Origin: Xiphophorus maculatus
Taxonomy: Eukaryota > Chordata > Actinopteri > Cyprinodontiformes > Poeciliidae
Assembly (NCBI RefSeq): GCF_002775205.1
Contig: NC_036447.1
Location: 2,344,501 to 2,408,500 of the forward strand
Direction: 5' to 3'
Length of the DNA stretch: 64,000 nt
Shown here: positions 55,863 to 64,000 of the stretch, one piece after another
How the letters are laid out: every line of letters starts with the position of its first letter
Numbering within the stretch: position 1 is the stretch's first letter
Notes under the pieces: model-generated
The model's input: the letters and a program-made list of their open reading frames with translations, nothing else
Databases searched by the model: none
Told to the model about the DNA's origin: nothing
Made by a program: the position numbers and the translations under genes

Positions 55863-58800
55863 TCATCCGCCTCGGAAAAGGTTGTTTAGTCTGTCCAGCT
55901 CCTTGCAGTTCTCCATCGTCATAAGCTCCGCCTTCTTCCGCATGCGGTCGTCTCTGTAGACCTTCGCCGCGTAAAGCAGGTCCGTTTCTGCAGGAGAAAA
56001 ACAGCGTTAAGACGGCGAGAACGAAGGAGACGTTAAAGGACAAAGCGTCGGTTACTGACTCGTCTGTCTCTCCTTCCAGCAGGTGTTCCTGACGTTCGTC
56101 ACGTAGTCTTCTTCTACGTTTTTCTCTATTTGCTGCAGAGCCGAGCCTTTAAACTCCGATTTGAAATCCCGAGTGACGTAATAATCGACACGCAGGTTGT
56201 CTGTCTGCCTCTTCACGGTCTGACCCGTCGACCTGGAACAAGACAGAGGACAACACAAAAATATTTAGTCTAACTTATTGAATGACATGAATTAAAACAC
56301 TAAGATATGTTTAGATGTTTGTACAAAACCTTTTTATTTAAACCAGACAATAGAGACGCAAATCTGTCAAGAGTCCAGCGAGTCGATTCTGACTTTTAGG
56401 GTCATGATTGAGATCAGAAACCAATTTTTCTATTGAAACGGTTTGGAAATTTTGTTTAAAATGTCCTTACAAAGCAGCAAACAGTTATTTGAAGCTGCTG
56501 GAGCCTCTGGAACCTCAAGGTGGAGGATCCTCCAGAGGCTTGTGGTGCACGAACCTACTATTGGCCCCCTAACCAGAGCTCAAAAGCAGAACTGGTCCCA
56601 GTGGGCCCAGCCGGACATGAAGATTAATTTTCACACAGACTTGTTCACTGATGACTGCTGTACAACCCTGGATGGTCCAGATGGACGCAGTAGTGGATTG
56701 GTCACAACCCAACACGACTGTGACGTCAGCAAGGAGGAGGTGGCGTCATGCTGTGGGCTGAAATCACGGGGAGAGAGAGAGAGAGCTGATCGGCCCCTTC
56801 AGAATCCCTGAAGGTCTGAAAATGACCTCAGCAAAGTATCTGGACTTTCTGACTGATCACTTTCTGTCATGGTTCAAAAAGAAGAGCCGTACTTCCGTAG
56901 CAAAATCATCTTCATGCATGACAATGAATGCTGCAAGGAATACCACTGTGTCATTGACCTTACCAAGCTCCGCCCACAACCGACCCACGTGACCACAAGT
57001 CTCATAAGCAAAGCCTCGCGGCTCGTTGTTTTTATGTAAACATGACTGATTAGTGCATCATTTCTACCGGATTTTCACAATATATCAGCTACTAAATGGA
57101 CAGAGGAACTAACAAGTTCATGTCATCATCTGGGAGGAAGTTACTGGTTTCTCAGTCACAAGCTGGTTGCAAACCTGAGGCCAGCAGGTGCCAGTCAGTT
57201 ATGGTAGATCTGAACTTTGACCTCAATATGAGAAGCTACAGACTGATAGGAGGAACCAAAGAGCTCTGTAAAGGTAAAGGAAAATCTTCTGAAGTTGGGA
57301 TATAATTCATTTAATTTCACATAATTACCGCGGCAGAAGCCATTTGTTTGTTAAAATTTTATGAAATATATTTGTTCTGTTTGATGTTTGTTGTGAATGA
57401 CGTAAACTCACAAACAACGAGGTAATTAGTCCAACGTTTAGAAACTACAGCGGCTGTAATGAGCCACAGCAAAGGGAAACAAAGGTAAAATAACCTGAAC
57501 AGGTGATCAACTCAAAACCACTCCTACCTTTTTACTCTCTCTCTCTGTGTAGTTTAAGCACACCTGTTACCGTGGCAACCGCCTGCTCCCCGCAAGACGA
57601 GCAAAGATTAGTTAAAAACATAACATTCAGTCCGTTACGATATCAAGTTTCCAGGCTTGATATTTATTTATCGATTATTAATCAGCGCTTCCCTGAACAC
57701 AGCGACGGTTGACTGACTAGCTGTACTTGGTGCTAACGTGGCTAACAGAGTAACAGTTTAGTCCAAAGCCTTTTCTGCTAAAATAAAATCTTTAGTGTAT
57801 GTCAGATACAGACACGTTGGATATTGATCTGTTTAGCTAACGTCAGACTGTATAGCAGACAGGCTTCAAGGTGTAGAAGTTGTATCAGTTCTGCCTTTAT
57901 GCTGTTCTTAGCTAACGGGAAGCTAAGTGTGTTTGTGAGACGGACACGTAGAATGGGCATCAGCCAATGAAAAGCGGCCCCTGTGGTAAGGTCCATCGGC
58001 TGCTATGGGCATAAAAGGAGAGAAACTCATGGTGTGGTCACCATCCTCCTCTGACCTCTGACCTCAACCCTATTGAGAACCTTTGGAGTTTCCTCAAACA
58101 GAAGATCTGTGGAATCCAGTTCATATCAACCAGCAGCTCTGGGAAGGTTTTCTGACATCCAGCAAAGAAATTCAAGCAGAAACTTTCCACAAACTCACAA
58201 GTTCAATGGATCAAGAATTGTGCTGTGATACTAAAGAAGGTCCAATGTTAACATGTAACTGGGTCTGTTAAGATGTTTTTAACTGAAATAGCTTTTGATT
58301 TTAGTACATGTGACCACTTAATGCTGCACATTCAAAGAATGACCGTTTGCAGTTCTTTATAATCCATAAAATGTTTAGAAAATCTGCTGTGCATAATAAT
58401 TTGGAACATTTTGCATTTTGAGTTTTTTATTTTTGAAAAAAATACTGTTCAGTAAAATTTAATTTAATTTTGATTTGAAAATTATACTGACCATCATTTG
58501 CATTGACCATTTAAGAAAATCTGAGAAAATATCACTTGCATAATAATTTGGAACGCAGTGTATATAAAAAAAATAGATATAAGCATAAAATTCTGTAAAT
58601 TAAATTATCAGTATTATGCCAACTTATCTGTGTGCTTTTTCTAAAAAAAAAAACAATAATAATAACAATGATACTACTACTAATAATAATAATATAATTT
58701 CTATATATAAATATATTATTTATAAGATATAATTTCTCAAAATTCTATTTTACTGGAACGTACAAAATAAATAATTTTATAAATACATATACAAAATATT

Positions 58801-61800
58801 TTAAATGAAAAATATACAAAATGATTATTTCAGCTCAACTTTGTCGAATTGAAATAAACAACAACAATATTATTGTTTATTGCAAAAAGTCTGGAACAAT
58901 TTATCATCCAGTTAAATTTGTTTTCATGACGGGAGCATTTGTGTTTCACTTCTTATCACTTTTATCATTATCTCAATAGTGGCACAAAATATTGTAATGA
59001 AACTAAGTCCATATGACCCGCTCCCCGCCTCTGTACTAGTTTAGTTCCTGTTTATTACAGCCATGCGTAGCATCTGATGAAATTACACTTTTCAGCCTAA
59101 TTGGTTCGCTCCCAATAGACAGAAACATTCCATGTTCTTTTCTGTGACATTTTAAAAGTTGATTAGAAACCCAGCTGTGTGCAGACGTACGGTCTGGAGT
59201 AGAGGCTGTACGGCGGAGGGGAAACCATCATCTGGCTCAGAATCGAGACTAAAATCAGAACCACGATGGGCATCAGCTGGATGAACATCGAGAAGCCGCC
59301 CTGCAGAGAAACAGAGATGACATCTGTAAGATGGAGGCAATTCCGAGACAGAAACCAATCTGAAAGGAATCGGCGTACGTCTCCTCGCTCCTCGGTCCGC
59401 TCCTGGCGGTCGTTGTGATGGCTGTAACTCGTCCTGCCGTTGGTGAACGTGTGAGCGCTGGCTGCAGACAGAACATCACAGCTGGGGTCAGAAACCTGCC
59501 GCCATGTTGTCCAGACAACAGCGGCGCTCTACGTTAGCATAAAATATCTAACAACCATCCTGACAAAAATCATGAGGGAAACAAAAGATTTGTTTCTACA
59601 TTGGTAATTATCAGGGATGCATCGATATGGAAATCTGGGCTGATGCAATATCTGGACTGGGAGCTCATCAGACTGTGCAGCAAGAGATATTTGTGGTATT
59701 TATCTGTATTAGTATGAATAATTAATTAAAAACAAACACAGGTTGCTTAAATTTGAAACTCAGTTTCAAAGTCTTGTTTGAACAAAAGCATCATTGATTA
59801 AAATAATCAACACACTAAGATTGAAAAAACCGTTTCATTCCTTAAATGCCCAGTGGATCTAATTAGCATCAAACCTAAATTAAAATTAATGGTGGGTGCA
59901 ATGTTCAAATTAATGTTCAATAAAAAAATGCTTTTTGGAAAACTGGATATAAATTCAGGCATTAAGAGGTTAATGTTGGTGAATTGTGTTTCTGTAGCAA
60001 CAATGTGACTAATGGTGCGTTCATGGACTGTTGTCTTACAGGAGGGGAAGCCGCCGCCGAAGAACATGTTGAAGAGGTCTTCAGGCGTGACGTCGGCCTC
60101 GAAGCCCCGGTGGAAGTCGAAGCCGCCGCCATGGGATTGGCTCGGGCTGCTGGGCTCCTCCCCGCCCGTCACGTCGTACTGCCGCCGCTTCGCCGGATTG
60201 CTCAGAACCGCATACGCATTCCCAATCTCTGAAGGGAAGAAAGCAACAAATACCCAGCAGGTTAGAGGTAATGACACTAACTGGTCACCAAGGAGAAAAA
60301 ATAACAGATTCATTCTTCTATCAGTTGTGAAATGAAGGTCAGGTGTTCAGTTCATCCTTCCACTTAACTTTCCACTTGGCTAAATCTCAACAATTGTCCC
60401 TATGATAACATTTTCATGTTAAAAATAATATTTTAATTGGCCTGATGTAACATTATAGTTTTCTCAGAATCAAAATTTGGGGTTTTTATTGCCTCCAAGT
60501 CCTAATGACAAAAACATAACAGAAATAAACACATAAAATGTGTTTATAAAATTATTTTTACATTTCACTTTACAATTTTATTATTAATCCATTTATCAGT
60601 AAAATGTTCAATTAAAAATGCATCATTTTGCTCTAATTTTCCGACTAAACATTATAATAATGTGTATTAAAGTAGACAAAAGCTGATCTGCATGTAGAAA
60701 ACAAACAGTTTCTTCAGCGCGCAGTGAGTTACTTTTAAAGGCCTCCGTTGCTCCCGGTGCGTGGTTTTTGTCTGGGTGGAACTTGAGAGCGAGTTTCCTG
60801 TACGCCTTCTTCAGGTCGTCGTCTTCGGCTTCTTTGTTCACACCCAGAACTTCGTAATAATCCTTACAACTCTTTATTCTGCAGGACAGAAACATGGAGA
60901 GAAAGACCCAAACGTCAGGTTTAAACCTCTGATCATCTGTAGAACTCAGATGTTTCTCTGCCTTGATCGGTTATTTTCTGAAAACAGGCTCATGTGCTAC
61001 AGCAGAGAACCGCTGGTGGTCCTCACAAACACAGAAAAGAAACAGAAAAACAACAAACTACACCAACACTATCTTTACTCTTGCTTTATTACGACTTTAT
61101 TCAGATAATGACTTTATTTTTGTATTATTTTGACTTTGCCATATGACTTTATTCTCAAGTTATTATGACTTTATTGTAATGGCTGGTTTCATATTATTTT
61201 GGCTTCATTTTCATATTATTTTTACTTTATTTTCATATTATTTTTACTTTATTTTCGTAATATTTTGATTTTGTTGTATTTTTTGCACTCTATTTTTGTA
61301 TTATTTTAACTTTATTGTCATATTAAGTTTTCGTCTAAATAATCTCGACTCATCTTGTTGATGTTGAAGACTCAGGAGAAAGTTGAGTTCAGGATCGGCC
61401 GTTCTGTGTTTCCACCAGAGGTCTGTGGATAATCTGATTTATTTTTAGATGCTTTTTCCCAGATAAAGAGTTTTGAGTTTTATAAAATCAGGATCCAGGT
61501 GACTGATGGTTCCTGAAACTGAATCAGGAGATGCTTCAGGAGCTTAAGCGCCGTTTTGTTTTGTTTTATCTTCTTAAAACAGATTTATTAAATCTTCCAG
61601 CAGAACTTTACAGAATAAACTTCAGATTATATAATGAAACATGTATAAACCATCTATCACTGTTTTTTTTATGTTCGTTTCAGTCGCCTGGTTTCCACCG
61701 TTAGCGTCTCTCAGCGCCGCCTCACGGGAAGAGCCAAAGATAACTGGTTCCCATGGCAACGGCTACACACCACACACAGGCGGGGTTCAAGGTTCATATT

Positions 61801-63934
61801 GAAAGTGTTTCTGCGCTGATCCTCCACTCTCACCTGCGGACTCCCTCCACCTGCTCGTCTGTGAAGCTTTTGGAGTCGCCTCCCGCTGGTTCCTGACTCT
61901 GTCCTCCCGCCTGCGACGTTTCCGAGCAATCTTTGGGCCGCCGGCGAAACGCGCCGTTACCCGCCGAGCTCCCATTCCTCGTTAACGAGTCCAACAGAGC
62001 TGGAGAAAACCAGAAACAGGAGAAATACGGGTGAAATAAAATGGAACGAAGCATTCAGCGAGGCGCAGAGCTTCAAAATGATGAAATATTGATACAGATT
62101 TAATGGAAAAGTTAAAACTGGAAATCACTTTTTCACACAGGGTTTTTTCTCCTTTAATAACAAACTTTCATTTAAACAGATATGCAAAAATAAGATAAAA
62201 CAGGAGAACAGGAAGGGTGTAAATACTTTTTATCCCACTGATAAAAAGTTGTAGAAACAGCAAAATGTTTTTCTCAAGCTTTCAATCATTAATCAGATCA
62301 GTTTCTGTTTTACTGGAATGTTTTATTAAAATAAAGAGGAACTGGTAAATAAAATAAAATGAAACAAATCGTTACGTTTGGGGCAAAGCAACAAAATGAA
62401 TGGATGGATGCATTATAACAGTTTATTTTTTCTTTAATTCCTCCTGGAAATGGAAACATTCAAACTTTCTTTTTGTTCTTCTCTCATCTAAACCTATAAA
62501 ATCTTCCAGTCTGTCTATACAGCCTAAACCACAGCATAGCAACATGTTACAGTAGCAGATTATTAGTGTAACATGCTGTCATGCAGACGTTTGACCCACC
62601 TGGACGTGTTAGCCTGTGTTAGCCTAAGTTAGCCTGTGTTAGCCTGCCTGTTTTCCTGCCATGTGTCCAGGATTACCAAAGCTCAGTGGGCCAATCATTC
62701 GATTAAAGGATTTGCCTCCTTCCTGGCTAAAGCTAACCACTAGTCCGCTACCAAACTTGCTGGTTCTGAACTATGACCCCAATGTATCCGAAAGTGAAAT
62801 TAGATCTAAACCCAACTTAATAAATCAACAGACATTAGCCTCTGACCTGATGGATTGATTGGTAAATAAAAAATAAGAATAAGGTTATTGCTGTGAAACT
62901 AAGCAGAGCTGAAGAGGATTAGAGCCACCGGAAAAACAAAACATTTTCTCTGAATTCTGAGAATATAAATCTGAATTAATAAGGAAAAAAAGTCAGAATT
63001 ATTAGAGGGGGGGGGGGTCACAATTTAGGAGAGAAAAAACAGATTTAACAGGAAAGAAAAATCAGGATTAATAGAAAAAAAGACAAAACTAATAAGAAAA
63101 AAAGGTCAGTTTTTCTAAAGTTAAAATTGAAAAAAGTCTGAATTAAGTGGAAAAAAGTCAATTTATGCAAATTCAAATCGATTTAAAAAAAAAACATTTT
63201 ATTGATCCCAAAGGGAAATTAAATATGCAGGGACAAAGTAAAAATTAATAGAAAAGAAAAGTCGAAATTAATCAGGAAAAAGTCAGGGTTATTAGCAAAA
63301 AATATTCATAATTAATGGGGGTCAAAAGTCAAAAATTATGGGGAAAAAGTTCCCAATAAAGAATAAAGACAGGTAAAAATATTTCCCCCCCAACAAGAAC
63401 AAAAGTCAATTTTGAGATTTATATCCGAGATTAAAGTCAGAATCTCCGTTTTCTATGACCCAAATCTTCTTCCGCATGACATAAATTAAATTCACTAATA
63501 AGTGAATTAAACCTAGAGTTTAAAACGCCTGTTTCCCTTTAAATTGAGCACAAGCTAAGCTAGGTTAGGCCAAAAGCTCAGCTGGCTAACTGGGACCTTT
63601 GTTACTAAATTTACCAGAATCACAAAAGTTACTTTCTATCAGTAAAGGAGCCCAAACGGATGTTTGTGATCATTTTAGTCCATCCAGAGTTTCTCACCCT
63701 GAATGGCGGTAGAGAACATTAGCTACATGCTAACAGCAGGTTGATTCATACAGACAGGAGCTAAGCTAGCCTCCTCCCCGGCTAACCTAGCCTAGCCTCA
63801 CCTCTGGCTCTGTCGGTCGGGAACAGTTTCTCCGCTTTGTTGAGGAACTTGAAGGCTTTATCTTTGTCTCCTGCTTCCAGGGCTTTTGTGGCGATGTTGA
63901 TACATTTCTCGGCTTCGTCTCTGTTCCCTTCCAT
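55863..63934 (-). CDS. dnajb14: DnaJ homolog subfamily B member 14, ER-membrane J-protein
   Basis: Eight exons join in frame into 374 residues (human 379), in transcript order: 63,934-63,802; 61,999-61,834; 60,878-60,733; 60,228-60,040; 59,461-59,379; 59,300-59,191; 56,232-56,060; 55,987-55,863. The start [11 protein letters not shown] is that of the family. The J domain (about residues 105-170) has H-P-D at 134-136, the motif that stimulates Hsp70 ATPase. A G/F-rich stretch with [11 protein letters not shown] follows. Exon 6 supplies the single membrane helix (about 244-263), then the DUF1977 C-terminal domain. [12 protein letters not shown] and the ending N-C-K-E-L-D-R-L distinguish it from DNAJB12. 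The protein sits in the ER membrane with the J domain facing the cytosol and works with Hsc70 in membrane protein quality control. The donor of exon 7 is chosen at GTCAGT because only that keeps frame. Intron 6 holds a nested transposon. Confidence 0.95.
56442..58565 (+). pseudogene. Tc1/mariner transposase remnant, split by a second element
   Basis: The left part (56,442-56,956) reads as a Tc1-like transposase: residues [10 protein letters not shown], then [15 protein letters not shown], and after frameshifts F-M-H-D-N. The right part (57,993-58,270) resumes with [10 protein letters not shown] (58,060-58,090). The 3' terminal repeat TAATTTGGAACGCAGTGTA ends at about 58,560; the 5' terminal repeat is missing. 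Frameshifts and stops show it is inactive. It lies in dnajb14 intron 6, opposite to the gene. Confidence 0.85.
56957..57992. mobile_element. Unclassified 1.04 kb element inserted in the Tc1/mariner copy
   Basis: It is bounded by ACCTTACCA (56,957-56,965) and its exact complement TGGTAAGGT (57,984-57,992). The host transposase sequence reads directly from ...GTGTCATTG to GCTGCTATGGGC across it. Flanking CATTG and CATCG may be an aged target duplication. It contains short frames only (for example 57,096-57,305, +), with no recognised transposase. Confidence 0.75.
58575..59150. other. AT-rich dnajb14 intron sequence
   Basis: AAT and ATA runs around 58,650-58,760, followed by a short stretch (58,850-58,930) whose words TATTATTGTTTATTGCAA and TTTATCATCCAG match the interior of the hAT-like family C at 26,345-26,405. 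Confidence 0.5.
61080..61330. repeat. Degenerate TTATTTTGACTTTATTTTCATA-type repeat
   Basis: Drifted units of about 20 bases (TATTATTTTGACTTT, TATTATTTTTACTTTATTTTC) repeat about ten times in dnajb14 intron 2. A similar, shorter block lies at 37,860-38,020. Confidence 0.65.
62600..63640. other. dnajb14 intron 1 sequence, simple-repeat-like
   Basis: GTTAGCCTGTGTTAGCCTAA words repeat at 62,605-62,650. From 62,940 to 63,440 drifted units of the AAAAAGTCAGAATTAATAG type dominate, with a run of ten G at about 63,006. No exon was found here. Confidence 0.55.
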
Positions 63935-64000
63935 CTTCTTTTTCCTCTTCCTCCTCCCCCTGCAGTCAGCTGATTAGCTCAAACCACGTGATCACTGACA
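63935..64000 (-). promoter_or_regulatory. dnajb14: dnajb14 promoter-proximal region with E-box
   Basis: CACGTG at 63,985-63,990 lies about 50 bases upstream of the start codon, in the context CACGTGATC. The window ends here, so the rest of the promoter is not visible. Confidence 0.5.

Noticed and set aside
56056-56059. Donor GTAACC for dnajb14 exon 7
   Set aside because: Using it shifts the frame of the last exon. GTCAGT four bases earlier in the transcript restores the conserved Q-T-K-T-D.
57096-57305. 69-codon frame in the element nested in the Tc1 copy
   Set aside because: It is short, does not resemble a transposase I know, and is not called as a gene; it may be a fragment of the element's former coding part.

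Overview
This is nuclear DNA of a ray-finned (teleost) fish. Split genes with GT-AG introns, dense CA/TG and TA microsatellites, several families of short inverted-repeat transposons, fish LINE tails and a broken Tc1/mariner transposase all point that way. Five protein-coding genes can be assembled exon by exon, and all five close as full-length frames. The species cannot be fixed from the sequence; the repeat content suggests a percomorph, which is a guess.

Layout. Bases 1-20,480 hold no gene I can support. They contain microsatellites, a 68-base perfect palindrome, two Harbinger-like MITEs, a hAT MITE with an exact 8-base target duplication, TTAA-target MITEs, L2-type LINE tails and a 640-base foldback element. 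From 20,485 to 37,579 (+) lies mcub, 8 exons and 336 residues, with an 11.7 kb first intron that carries a 5'-truncated LINE. From 38,969 to 43,098 (+) lies a DNase II gene, 6 exons and 369 residues; its start codon sits in a 31-base tandem repeat. On the minus strand follow casp6 (49,760-44,872, 8 coding exons, 294 residues), pla2g12a (54,230-51,003, 4 exons, 197 residues) and dnajb14 (63,934-55,863, 8 exons, 374 residues).

The genes. mcub encodes the dominant-negative subunit of the mitochondrial calcium uniporter. The DNase II gene encodes a lysosomal acid nuclease, casp6 an executioner caspase, pla2g12a a secreted atypical phospholipase A2, and dnajb14 an ER-membrane J-protein. MCUB-CASP6-PLA2G12A is also the human 4q25 order, so this is an old syntenic block. 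The differences are the DNase II gene between mcub and casp6, and dnajb14 (human 4q23) next to pla2g12a.

No undescribed multi-gene system is evident. The best leads are local: the tandem repeat that copies the splice acceptor and start codon of the DNase II gene, a MITE family that spreads RFX/X-box-like palindromes, a 31-base minisatellite made of the same motif, a transposon nested in a transposon inside dnajb14, a GC-AG intron in mcub, and several perfect hairpins. All exon limits were worked out by reading frame and splice consensus only; no transcript or database was consulted.
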